A stretch of 64,000 bases of DNA from positions 295 to 64,294 of the forward strand of contig NZ_AYYK01000008.1 in NCBI RefSeq assembly GCF_001436095.1, written 5' to 3'. Both the position numbers and the translations under genes were made by a program. Below the pieces are notes generated by a model, which saw nothing but the letters and a program-made list of their open reading frames with translations, ran no database searches and was not told the DNA's origin. The first letter of the stretch is position 1. Every line of letters begins with the position of its first letter. This DNA comes from Lapidilactobacillus dextrinicus DSM 20335. Lineage in GTDB: Bacteria; Bacillota; Bacilli; Lactobacillales; Lactobacillaceae. This document shows, piece by piece, positions 1 through 7,960 of this stretch.

Positions 1-30
1 TAATACCAACGGCTTAAACCGTTGGTATTA
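1..30. terminator. Perfect 12-bp hairpin, probable terminator
   Basis: A perfect inverted repeat has arms TAATACCAACGG and CCGTTGGTATTA around a 6-nt loop, lying downstream of the minus-strand ABC-F gene. No long T-run is visible inside the window; on the minus strand it would lie beyond the left edge. It could instead end a gene coming from the left. Confidence 0.55.
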
Positions 31-59
31 CTGCTTTTACATTATTAAAAAGACATTGA

Positions 60-1601
60 TTACTGTAGCTTCTCTATATTAATGTTCTTATCAATCCAAG
101 TATCATCATAGAAATTGGCTTCATGGGTAACAAATAAAACGGCTCCCGGAAATTCCTGAATACCTTTACTCAAAGCTGTCTTAGTTGCATCATCCAAATG
201 ATTCGTTGGTTCATCTAAGATTAATAAGTTAGCAGGCGTTAACATTACTTCTGCCAACTTAACCTTTGCTTGTTCGCCACCAGATAAATCGACCAACGGT
301 GACAAAACTTGTTGTGCCGTCAAGCCTGTCTTGGCTAATGTCTGCCGTAGAACTTTAGGCTTCTCTAGCGGATAAATATCTTGTAAGTATTGCAAAGGCG
401 TTGCTAACTTATGAGGCCAATTGAGACTCTGATTATAGTAGGCAATTTTAACAGTCGGTGATATTTCAATATCGCCACTAATGGCTGGAATCTGATTCAA
501 GATCGTCTTTAATAGCGTTGATTTACCAATGCCGTTATATCCGGAGATTAATACCTTCTCGTCATGAGCCACTGAAAAATCTAGTGCTTGTTTATTCAAA
601 GCCTGTTCATAACCAAAAAATAATTGATCAGTACTTAATAGGATTCGACTTTCTGTTACTTTATAGAAGAAATCGATTTGTGGCTTCACTAAATGATCAG
701 GTTTCTTCAAGACATCTAAGTGAGCTAATTGCTTCTCACGACTACGAGCGGACTTCGAGCGTGAACCAGCTTTAAACTTACGAATATAAGCCTTACTTTT
801 CTCAATTTGCTCTTGTTGTTTAGCATAGGCCCGCCGATAAGCTAAAGCATTCTCATCTTTTTGTTTAAAGGCAGATTGTAAATCTCCGGTATAACGTGTG
901 ATTTTGCCAAATTCAATATCTAAAATACAATTCGTGACTCGTTCCAAAAAAGCATCGTCATGTGAGATAACGATAAACGCACCATTAAAGTCATTTAAAT
1001 AGTCAATTAACCAATCGATATGTTTCGTATCTAAATAGTTAGTCGGTTCATCTAGCAATAATACATCGGGATTCTGTAATAATAGCTTCGTTAAAATGAC
1101 TTTTGAGCGCTGACCACCGCTTAATTCAGAAACATCGCGGTCTAAACCAATATCGTCTAAACCAAGACCACTAGCAACTGTCGTAATATCAGTTTCAATC
1201 TCATAAAAGCCCGATTCTTCTAACTTAGTCTGCAAACGACCGGCCTTTTCTAACAGATCATCATTGAAATTTTGCGAATAGTCTTCATATAATTGATTCA
1301 TTTTTTGCTCAGCTTCAAAAAGATCAGCAAAAGCAGTCTCTAAGAAATCATGGATTGTAGTTCCCGCCTGTAAGTTAGCATATTGATCCAAGTAACCAAT
1401 ATTGGCATTTTTTTGCCACACAATATTTCCGGCATCTGGCAGAATTTCTCCCGTAATGATCTTGATCAAGGTACTTTTGCCTACACCATTTTGGCCAACA
1501 ATTCCCATATGATCTTGCCGCTCAACTTTAAAACTGGCATCTTCATACAATGTCTTATCAATAAAAGCGTGACTCAAATTAGTCACTGTTAATACACTCA
1601 T
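60..1601 (-). CDS. ABC-F family ATPase (ribosome-associated type)
   Basis: A 513-residue soluble protein made of two ATP-binding cassettes without membrane segments, the hallmark of the ABC-F family, whose members act on the ribosome in translation control or antibiotic protection. Walker A motifs are GQNGVGKST (residues 36-44) and GYNGIGKST (about 350-360). Each half has an LSGG signature and an LLLDEPTN or LILDEPTN Walker B. Between them is a basic interdomain linker rich in Lys, Arg and Ser, the part that reaches toward the tRNA in known members. The ATG at 1601 follows AAGGAA with good spacing. It appears monocistronic. Sequence alone does not tell a housekeeping factor (YbiT or EttA class) from a resistance protein; the ordinary linker length favours housekeeping. 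Confidence 0.88.
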   Translation of the reverse strand: MSVLTVTNLSHAFIDKTLYEDASFKVERQDHMGIVGQNGVGKSTLIKIITGEILPDAGNIVWQKNANIGYLDQYANLQAGTTIHDFLETAFADLFEAEQKMNQLYEDYSQNFNDDLLEKAGRLQTKLEESGFYEIETDITTVASGLGLDDIGLDRDVSELSGGQRSKVILTKLLLQNPDVLLLDEPTNYLDTKHIDWLIDYLNDFNGAFIVISHDDAFLERVTNCILDIEFGKITRYTGDLQSAFKQKDENALAYRRAYAKQQEQIEKSKAYIRKFKAGSRSKSARSREKQLAHLDVLKKPDHLVKPQIDFFYKVTESRILLSTDQLFFGYEQALNKQALDFSVAHDEKVLISGYNGIGKSTLLKTILNQIPAISGDIEISPTVKIAYYNQSLNWPHKLATPLQYLQDIYPLEKPKVLRQTLAKTGLTAQQVLSPLVDLSGGEQAKVKLAEVMLTPANLLILDEPTNHLDDATKTALSKGIQEFPGAVLFVTHEANFYDDTWIDKNINIEKLQ

Positions 1602-1622
1602 GATAAAGTTCCTTTCAAATAC

Positions 1623-1643
1623 AATGGTTAAAACTATACCATT
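1623..1643. promoter_or_regulatory. Small inverted repeat upstream of ABC-F gene
   Basis: The arms AATGGT and ACCATT flank 9 nt and lie 20-40 nt upstream of the ABC-F start codon, overlapping a weak -10 (TATAGT on the minus strand). It could be an operator or leader hairpin. No regulator can be named. Confidence 0.25.
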
Positions 1644-1793
1644 ATTACTAGCAGAAAGCTAACAAAGCTGATTGTAAAAGGATTATTAAAGTAGTTCCTG
1701 TAATAAATTATTAATAAACACCACTAAAATCATGCGACGATCAAGAACGAAATAAAATAATAACGGATACATTGATTAGAAATATCTATTTTT

Positions 1794-1810
1794 ATTACAG
1801 TAATATTACA
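1794..1810 (-). promoter_or_regulatory. Perfect WalR (YycF) box upstream of the Apf-like gene
   Basis: On the minus strand this reads TGTAAT-ATTAC-TGTAAT, an exact match to the WalR direct repeat TGTWAH-N5-TGTWAH described in Bacillus and Staphylococcus. It lies about 140 nt before the start of the surface lysozyme-fold gene at 1950. WalR is encoded in this window (45045-45752) and classically controls peptidoglycan hydrolases, so the location makes sense. I could not assign a -35/-10 pair for the target promoter. Confidence 0.6.
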
Positions 1811-1863
1811 AAATCTTATTTATATTTCGAAAGGATAACAAAGTTTCGCTAATCAGCTAAAGA

Positions 1864-1880
1864 TGTAATATTAATGGTAT
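1864..1880 (+). promoter_or_regulatory. Degenerate second WalR-like box
   Basis: Reads TGTAAT-ATTAA-TGGTAT on the plus strand, one mismatch from the WalR consensus with the correct 5-nt spacer. It lies 53 nt downstream of the perfect box and about 70 nt before the gene. The gene-free stretch 1602-1949 otherwise holds AT-rich DNA with no ORF or RNA that I recognise. Confidence 0.35.
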
Positions 1881-1949
1881 AGGCTTGTTATATTCAGATG
1901 ATATGCTGTCTTTCGTTGAATAGATTACGAATCACTAAAGGGGCAAATA

Positions 1950-2711
1950 TTGAATATGACGTTTTTCCATAATAAAGGGCTAGCAACTAAAATTTTATTC
2001 GGTTTCACGATCGCTGGAGCTATGATCATGTCTAACTTAAGCTCAGTTATTGCTGCACCAACAGCACAGGCAGAGACTCACGCTTATTATCCAACCACTG
2101 AAACGGTCGCTAAAGTAACGGCAGTCAATAAAATGGTTCAAGAGCAAGAAACACTTGCTACCGCTCAAGAACGTCATGCACAACAAACAGCTAATACAGC
2201 TGAACAACTTGCCAATCAAAAGCAACAAGAAGAAATTGCTAAAAAGAAAGCTGAACAGGCTAAAAAAGTCGCAGCTGCTAAAAAAGCAGCCACTGAAAAA
2301 TTAGCAGCAGAGAAAGCCGAACAAGCTAAAGTTGAGGCACAAAAAATCGCTAAGCAAAAGGCTGAACAGCAAGCTAAAGAAAATGCAGCAAAAGCCGCAG
2401 CACAAAAAGCAACGGTAAAAACAACAGCAGCTACTCAACCAACTAAAACAACCACTACTAATAACACAACAGCATCTACAGCAACTGGTTCTGATGCCAG
2501 CGCTAAAGCAACAATTGCTTCTCGTGAGTCAGGTGGTAGTTACACTGCCCGCAATGGTCAATATGTTGGTAAATATCAATTATCTGCTAGTTATCTTAAT
2601 GGTGACTATTCACCAGCTAACCAAGAACGTGTTGCTAACAGCTATGTCACATCACGTTACGGATCTTGGTCAAATGCCTTAGCTCATTGGAACGCTAACG
2701 GTTGGTACTAA
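1950..2711 (+). CDS. Apf-like secreted surface protein with lysozyme-fold C-terminus
   Basis: A 253-residue exported protein. A signal peptide with a hydrophobic core occupies residues 10-36 and is cut near AAPTAQA. Residues 55-155 are a long Ala/Lys/Gln/Glu-rich coiled coil. A Thr-rich linker follows, and the last 70 residues (ASRESGGSY...GQYVGKYQLS...HWNANGWY) match the C-terminal domain of lactobacillar aggregation-promoting factors, a lysozyme-like fold. The usual N-terminal LysM domain is absent, so wall attachment probably relies on the coil. The TTG at 1950 sits 6 nt after AAAGGGG; the in-frame ATG at 1956 is the alternative. Two WalR-type boxes lie upstream. A bidirectional terminator follows. 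Confidence 0.8.
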   Translation: MNMTFFHNKGLATKILFGFTIAGAMIMSNLSSVIAAPTAQAETHAYYPTTETVAKVTAVNKMVQEQETLATAQERHAQQTANTAEQLANQKQQEEIAKKKAEQAKKVAAAKKAATEKLAAEKAEQAKVEAQKIAKQKAEQQAKENAAKAAAQKATVKTTAATQPTKTTTTNNTTASTATGSDASAKATIASRESGGSYTARNGQYVGKYQLSASYLNGDYSPANQERVANSYVTSRYGSWSNALAHWNANGWY

Positions 2712-2740
2712 CCAATCATTTGAATAAAACCTTAAATCGT

Positions 2741-2781
2741 AAAAAGATCTGCAAATCAAACTTGATTTGCAGATCTTTTTT
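2741..2781. terminator. Bidirectional rho-independent terminator
   Basis: A near-perfect stem runs AAAAAGATCTGCAAATCAA against TTGATTTGCAGATCTTTTT and is followed by T-runs on both strands. It serves the convergent Apf-like gene (plus) and DAACS symporter gene (minus). Confidence 0.9.
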
Positions 2782-2801
2782 GTTTCTTTTTAGAAGTGTT
2801 T

Positions 2802-4061
2802 TTATTTACTAGTAGCAACGCGTTTAAGCCAATCTTTGCCCTCAACAATCCGTGTAATTAACATCGCCGAAGTAACGTTACTCGTTGAATTTAACAAGGT
2901 TGCAGGAATATCAATAATCTCACTGATAATTAAAATAAGTGGTAAAGCAGTCATTGGAAAGCCGAATATGGTAATAATAACTGTTTCAGCAACAAAACCA
3001 CCACCAGGAATAGCGCTCATAACCACCCCAACCAAAAAGCCAACAGCAATAATGAGCAGCGCATCTTTAGGCGTCGAAATACTTTTACCAAAGAGGACGA
3101 ATAAGAAGGTTGTCTTTAAAATACCACCAACTACAGAACCATCTTTATGAACATTCGCGCCCAGAGGAATCACCGTATCAGCAATGTCAGGTGTAACCCC
3201 GATTTTCTTCGTATATTCTAAGTTAACGGGAATTGACGCTGCCGACGAACTAGTCGCGACCGCTGTAATAGCTGGAATACCAATATTCTGCCACAACTTG
3301 CGAAAACCAAGCCGACCACCAGCAATATAAGCATAACAACTCATCACAATAAAGAAATAGAACGCCGTATAACCAATATAAATGACTAACGTCCGTAAAT
3401 AACTGCCCACCATTTCTGCGCCGAGATTACCAATCACCGTCGCAAAGAAACAACCTAGTCCAATTGGTGCATAATACATAATGTATTTAACAATTCGCAT
3501 CGTCACCACATTGCCAGCTGCCAAAACCTTAGTAAAGGGTTCAGCCGCTTTACCTGATGCAGAAGCGGCGACACCAACCAAAACAGATACAACAATTAAG
3601 GATAGCATATTGCCCTTGGACAAAATCTTGCTAAAATCATCAACTGTAAAAGTTGCCACTATTTGAGCCAATGGTGAACTGCTACTATTACTAGCACCTT
3701 TAACAGTACCCATCATACTTTTGACGCTAGACATGTCAATTCCTTGAATAGGTTTAAAGACCAAGACACAAATATAACCAAGAATAGCTGAAACCAGGGC
3801 TGTTCCTAAGAAGACGCCTAACGTCGCGCCTAAAATTTTACCCAAACGTTTAACTTCCGTCATACTCCCAATCGAAGAAGAAATACTAAAGAAAACTAAG
3901 GGGATTAAAATCATATACATCAAGTTCAAAAACAAATCGCCTAACGGTTTAACCACATCAACTTTAGTGCCCCAAACGGCTCCGGCAATTCCGCCTAGGA
4001 TTAAGCCCACCAAAATTAATAACGTACTACGATAATTCTTCCAAAAATCTTTCATTGCCAT
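2802..4061 (-). CDS. DAACS-family dicarboxylate/amino-acid:cation symporter
   Basis: A 419-residue polytopic membrane protein of the glutamate/aspartate transporter fold (GltPh, GltP, SstT family). Diagnostic motifs are the serine-rich hairpin SSSAASIP near residue 265 and GANVHKDGS in the TM7 region, followed by the IPGGG and NSTSNV stretches. It probably moves an acidic or small neutral amino acid or a C4-dicarboxylate with H+ or Na+; which one cannot be told. The gene starts 31 nt after the murE stop on the same strand, so the two probably share a transcript. That is notable because D-Glu and L-Asp are wall precursors. The ATG at 4055 is an alternative start with better spacing from GGAG. 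Confidence 0.85.
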   Translation of the reverse strand: MAMKDFWKNYRSTLLILVGLILGGIAGAVWGTKVDVVKPLGDLFLNLMYMILIPLVFFSISSSIGSMTEVKRLGKILGATLGVFLGTALVSAILGYICVLVFKPIQGIDMSSVKSMMGTVKGASNSSSSPLAQIVATFTVDDFSKILSKGNMLSLIVVSVLVGVAASASGKAAEPFTKVLAAGNVVTMRIVKYIMYYAPIGLGCFFATVIGNLGAEMVGSYLRTLVIYIGYTAFYFFIVMSCYAYIAGGRLGFRKLWQNIGIPAITAVATSSSAASIPVNLEYTKKIGVTPDIADTVIPLGANVHKDGSVVGGILKTTFLFVLFGKSISTPKDALLIIAVGFLVGVVMSAIPGGGFVAETVIITIFGFPMTALPLILIISEIIDIPATLLNSTSNVTSAMLITRIVEGKDWLKRVATSK

Positions 4062-4091
4062 CTCACTCCGTCTTTTTTAATTCGCGCCATC

Positions 4092-5576
4092 TTATGATTG
4101 ATGGTTAAAGTAATCATTAACAACCTCAACATCATCAAAGTGATGTTTCATTGTTCCGATAATTTGATAATCTTCATGCCCTTTACCTGCAATTAACACA
4201 ACGTCACCAGCTTGAGCTTGACTTAAAGCGTAATGAATCGCTTCTCGACGGTCAGTGATACGGGTAAATGTGTGGGGCGCTAGTTCTGCAACGACTTGAT
4301 CCAAAATCTTTTCTGGATCTTCTGTCCGGGGGTTATCTGAAGTTAAGACAGCATCAGTTGAATGTTGAACGGCAATATTACCCATAATTGGCCGTTTAGT
4401 CGTTTCCCGATCACCGCCACAACCAACAACACAGAATACTCGCTGTTTAGCAAATGAATTAATGGTACTTAATACATTCTCTAAGCCATCTGGTGTATGA
4501 GCATAATCAACAATTACCGTAATATCTTGATCATTCGGTACAACTTGGAAGCGACCACGAACACCTTGAACTTCTTCAAGCGATGTAATGATTTCTTCCG
4601 GTTGTAATCCATGTTCATAACAAGCACCAAAGGCAGCAAGCGCATTATAAACATTAAAATTACCCATTAATTTCAGTGTCACTGGATAAGATTCATCATA
4701 AACTTGTAAATCAAAATGTGTCCCTTTATTGGTGATTTCGATACTTTTAGCCTGTAAAATTCCTTCACCCTTAGTACCATAAGTTAACACATTAGCAGCT
4801 GTTTTTTCGATTAAGCGTCGGCCATCGGGATCATCAATGTTAATGACAGCCGTCTTCTTTTTAGCATCGCTGTGATAACTATTACCCAATTGCGAGAACA
4901 ATAACGCCTTAGCATCAAAATAATTTTCAAACGTCTTATGGTAGTCTAAATGGTCTTCGGTTAAATTAGTAAAAACCGCAGTATCAAAATCAATTCCCCA
5001 AGTTCGACCTTGAACCAAAGCAATTGATGAAACTTCCATTGCACAAGCCTGATCATGAGCAGCAACCATTTCACTTAATGTCTTTTGAGCAGCGTAAGGT
5101 TCAGGGGTTGTATTAACAGCTGGTAATTTCTTGGTGCCAACTTTACTATACATTGTGCCAATAATACCTGTTTGGACATTGTGATCAGCCATAATTTTTT
5201 CGATCAGATGAGTCGTTGTGGTTTTACCATTAGTACCCGTAACCCCAAACATCAACAAATGCTGACTAGGATCGTTAAAGAAACACGTACTTAATTGTGC
5301 CAGTGCCTTATACGAATTAGGTACCGTGATGATCAAAACATCGCCCTGTATTTCAACTGGATGTTCCACAATAATCATCTTTGCACCCGCATCTGCCACT
5401 TCTTGAACATGTTCATGACCATCGAATCGTTGCCCTTTAATTGCAACGAAGCAACACCCAGGTTTAACCGTCTTCGTGTTTTGAGTTAAGTCAGTTAACT
5501 CGTCATTTCTTGCTAATAAAGCTTGGTGATCATGGTGGCTCGTCTGTAAGAATGCGGCACAATCAGATATCTTCAT
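4092..5576 (-). CDS. murE: MurE, UDP-MurNAc-tripeptide synthetase (meso-DAP-type motif)
   Basis: Cytoplasmic ATP-dependent Mur ligase that adds the third residue to UDP-MurNAc-L-Ala-D-Glu. The P-loop is GVTGTNGKTTT and the carbamylated-Lys region follows TTPEP and MEVSS. Residues 414-417 are DNPR (then TEDP), the motif whose Arg contacts meso-diaminopimelate in DAP-adding MurE enzymes such as E. coli DNPR at 413-416. Meso-DAP is therefore the predicted substrate. The start was set at the ATG at 5576, 9 nt after GGAG, giving 494 residues; the open frame extends to 5594 but lacks a usable ribosome site there. A second MurE paralogue with a different motif lies at 13974-15524. A DAACS transporter follows. 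Confidence 0.9.
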   Translation of the reverse strand: MKISDCAAFLQTSHHDHQALLARNDELTDLTQNTKTVKPGCCFVAIKGQRFDGHEHVQEVADAGAKMIIVEHPVEIQGDVLIITVPNSYKALAQLSTCFFNDPSQHLLMFGVTGTNGKTTTTHLIEKIMADHNVQTGIIGTMYSKVGTKKLPAVNTTPEPYAAQKTLSEMVAAHDQACAMEVSSIALVQGRTWGIDFDTAVFTNLTEDHLDYHKTFENYFDAKALLFSQLGNSYHSDAKKKTAVINIDDPDGRRLIEKTAANVLTYGTKGEGILQAKSIEITNKGTHFDLQVYDESYPVTLKLMGNFNVYNALAAFGACYEHGLQPEEIITSLEEVQGVRGRFQVVPNDQDITVIVDYAHTPDGLENVLSTINSFAKQRVFCVVGCGGDRETTKRPIMGNIAVQHSTDAVLTSDNPRTEDPEKILDQVVAELAPHTFTRITDRREAIHYALSQAQAGDVVLIAGKGHEDYQIIGTMKHHFDDVEVVNDYFNHQS

Positions 5577-5633
5577 AACTTTCATCTCCATCAATTATTA
5601 AGTAGCGCAAAAACAACTATTATTCAAACTAAT

Positions 5634-5699
5634 CACAAATAAACTCAATAAAAACTATTATACACAAATAAACTCAATAAAAAATATTATACACAAAAT
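5634..5699. repeat. 29-bp tandem repeat, two copies plus part of a third
   Basis: Two copies of a 29-bp unit starting CACAAATAAACTCAATAAA lie at 5634-5662 and 5663-5691 with one difference, then a partial third. On the minus strand each unit carries TATAAT, so the repeat duplicates a -10-like element in front of murE. Each also contains TTATACACA, a DnaA-box spelling (5658-5666 and 5687-5695). The rest of 5577-5855 is AT-rich promoter DNA for the divergent murE and TetR-type genes. Confidence 0.75.
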
Positions 5700-5855
5700 A
5701 TTATATAAAAGATTGAATTATTTGTGAACATTACGGTGACAGGTCATCTTTTAGTCATCAATCAAGTGAGTTATTTATTTAAGTCCGTAGATTTAGTTGT
5801 CTATTGGTTCCCATTTTGTGTAAAATATAGCTAGCAACCAGGGGGAAACAATAAT

Positions 5856-6407
5856 ATGAGTAACGAATACATCACTAAACACGCCTTTATGAACGCCTTA
5901 TTAACCTTAACCGAGCATCAAGACTTCAATAAATTGACCGTATCTCAAATCACACGTGAAGTTGATATGCATCGCCAAAGTTTCTATTATCATTTCCATG
6001 ATAAATATGATTTGCTAAGCTATACCTATCATGAGCTTAGCTTTACTTATTTCGATAAAGATCAGGTCACGCTTGATAATTGGCTCGAACAAACTAAAAA
6101 AATGCTCACATCAATTAATGAGCACAAGGCTTTCTACACCAATACTGCTGTTAGTGATCAAAACACATTACTGTTGACCTTCTCAAAAGTGATTCAAGCT
6201 CGACTGGAAGATATGTTAACTGAGATTAATTCAGATCAACGTTTATCTGATTATGATCGCCGATTTTATGCCGAGTTCTTTGGTTATGGCTGTGCCGGAA
6301 CGTTAGTTGATTGGATTATTGGTGGCTATCAAATCCCGCCTAAAGATATTGCAGAGAAATTTGCCAAACTCATTCAAGATATTAAGCATTACTCGCCTAA
6401 ACTTTAA
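5856..6407 (+). CDS. TetR-family transcriptional regulator (DhaS-like)
   Basis: A 183-residue regulator with an N-terminal TetR helix-turn-helix: residues 24-50 include LTVSQITREVDMHRQSFYYHF, the typical recognition helix ending in YYHF. The C-terminal ligand-binding region resembles the DhaS/YbiH-type C-terminal domain. The ATG follows AGGGGG with 8-nt spacing. It is divergent from murE and has no co-transcribed partner, so its target is unknown; murE or its own promoter are the nearest candidates. Confidence 0.82.
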   Translation: MSNEYITKHAFMNALLTLTEHQDFNKLTVSQITREVDMHRQSFYYHFHDKYDLLSYTYHELSFTYFDKDQVTLDNWLEQTKKMLTSINEHKAFYTNTAVSDQNTLLLTFSKVIQARLEDMLTEINSDQRLSDYDRRFYAEFFGYGCAGTLVDWIIGGYQIPPKDIAEKFAKLIQDIKHYSPKL

Positions 6408-6590
6408 TACTAGAACTGTCAAAAAATCAGACTAATCATCACTTATGTCTAATGACAGAAGAAGTTAACGGATGGTAGAATGACCCTTGGAAGTAATAGG
6501 ACTTCTTCATTTTTTCGTTGACTAAGGAACCTTGACTTTAATGAATCTCCCCCCCTTGTGTTTAAGTCCTTAGTCAGCGTCAGAAAAAAA
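6408..6590. other. Gene-free stretch with a 10-bp inverted repeat
   Basis: About 180 bp without an ORF. Arms TGACTAAGGA (6519-6528) and TCCTTAGTCA (6567-6576) enclose 38 nt including a run of seven C. The structure could form in RNA from either strand. No T-run follows it, no protein remnant is visible, and I cannot assign a function. Confidence 0.4.
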
Positions 6591-6592
6591 AA

Positions 6593-6617
6593 CGCATCAG
6601 GATTTTATCCTGATGCG
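6593..6617. terminator. Bidirectional terminator between TetR-type and LCP genes
   Basis: The stem CGCATCAGGAT / ATCCTGATGCG has a 3-nt loop. The minus strand continues with nine T, the plus strand with five T. It mainly serves the LCP gene. Confidence 0.9.
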
Positions 6618-6642
6618 CTTTTTATTATTGGAATAATTATTT

Positions 6643-7761
6643 TTAATAATTAAGTGTATCTGTTTCTTGGGTCTCCACATATTCTGGGAAAATCGTAAAG
6701 TATTGATCAACGGTCGGACTATCAAAGACAAATCCTTGCGCCGCATTTAGTTTATTCTGACGTACTTCTTCATTAGATAGTTTTTTCTTCTGCAGTCCTA
6801 ACTCTCCACGGATTTTATTAGAGACTCGCTGTAACTCGCTAGTTGGTGCAATCTGGTAAGAAGAACCCTTAACCGTCGCATTTACACCTTGAATATGATC
6901 ACTCTTAATCGTCTTACCGGCTGTTCGGTAATTTTGGAAAATTGTCATCATATCATTAAAGGTCAAGTTAGTCTTCATATTTTCTGAAACAGAGGCTAAT
7001 ACATCTTTGAAGTTTGCCAACGTTCCGGTAGACATTGCGGCCTTAATAACGCCAGTAATAATCTGACGTTGCCGTAATTGGCGACCGTAATCATTATTAG
7101 GATCCTGATAACGCATCCGCGAAAAGGCCAGTGCCTCTTTACCATTTAAATGTTGCTTGCCCTTCTTGAAAGTTGAACCATCATAGCTAAAGCTAAACGG
7201 TACTTTAACGTCAACACCACCAACGGCGTTCACAACTTTCTCCAGGCCACCCATATTAACTGTGACATAATAATCAATCGGCACATCCAAAAGCTTATCA
7301 ACTGTTGCTAGCGCCATTTTTGAGCCACCATGCATATAAGCTGCGTTAATTTTCTCAACTGTAAATTCTTGCATTCCAATAATTTTAGCCATTGTATCAC
7401 GCGGGATGCTGGTTAAGACCGTCTTATTCGTCTTGGGGTTAACCGTTACGATAATCATCGTATCAGAATTTCCTTGTTGTGTTCGTCCTAAGGCACCTGT
7501 ATCCGCACCTAATAACAATAGTGAAAAGGGCTTTTTATCACGAAATACCGTTGCTGATTCAACACTACCTGCAGATTGAAACGTTGAATCAATTGCACTC
7601 TTAGTTTGCCCATATAATCGTAATACATAAGCACCCAAAACAAAAACAACCGCCAGGATAATTAAACCTGTTAGTCGTAGACCCGGATGTTTTGCTTCTT
7701 TTTTAAGTGAAACTGCTAGTGATTCATTTCGTCGTAGTTTACGTCGTTTTTGCCGTTCCAT
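6643..7761 (-). CDS. LytR-CpsA-Psr (LCP) family cell-wall polymer ligase
   Basis: A 372-residue membrane-anchored LCP enzyme. Proteins of this family transfer teichoic acids or polysaccharides from lipid carriers to peptidoglycan. A basic cytoplasmic tail (about 30 residues) precedes one membrane segment (LTGLIILAVVFVLGAYVL), then the extracellular LCP domain with LLLGAD, SDTMI, SIPRD, KINAAY and FSRMRYQD; the Arg and Asp residues bind the pyrophosphate. The start was moved to the ATG at 7761, 8 nt after GGAG; the open frame extends to 7812. It is transcribed away from pepF and ends in a strong terminator. Confidence 0.88.
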   Translation of the reverse strand: MERQKRRKLRRNESLAVSLKKEAKHPGLRLTGLIILAVVFVLGAYVLRLYGQTKSAIDSTFQSAGSVESATVFRDKKPFSLLLLGADTGALGRTQQGNSDTMIIVTVNPKTNKTVLTSIPRDTMAKIIGMQEFTVEKINAAYMHGGSKMALATVDKLLDVPIDYYVTVNMGGLEKVVNAVGGVDVKVPFSFSYDGSTFKKGKQHLNGKEALAFSRMRYQDPNNDYGRQLRQRQIITGVIKAAMSTGTLANFKDVLASVSENMKTNLTFNDMMTIFQNYRTAGKTIKSDHIQGVNATVKGSSYQIAPTSELQRVSNKIRGELGLQKKKLSNEEVRQNKLNAAQGFVFDSPTVDQYFTIFPEYVETQETDTLNY

Positions 7762-7960
7762 TTTATCGACTCCAATTTCTTCTAGTAGCTTTAGATTAAT
7801 ACAAAATTGCACAAGCCGCTAAATTATCCCATTAATTTAAAACTCTTTTAAGTAATCAACTCCTTATTATTAAATTACCTCATTAGCAGCAACTTTTCTA
7901 GGCAGGTTGAGCGATAAAGCCTATAATGTTAATTAATTAAATCAATTAGGAGTTTTTATA

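Noticed and set aside
5658-5695. Two TTATACACA spellings as functional DnaA boxes near murE
   Set aside because: They arise from one AT-rich tandem repeat and lie 30 kb from the dense cluster; they are equally explained as promoter -10 sequence.
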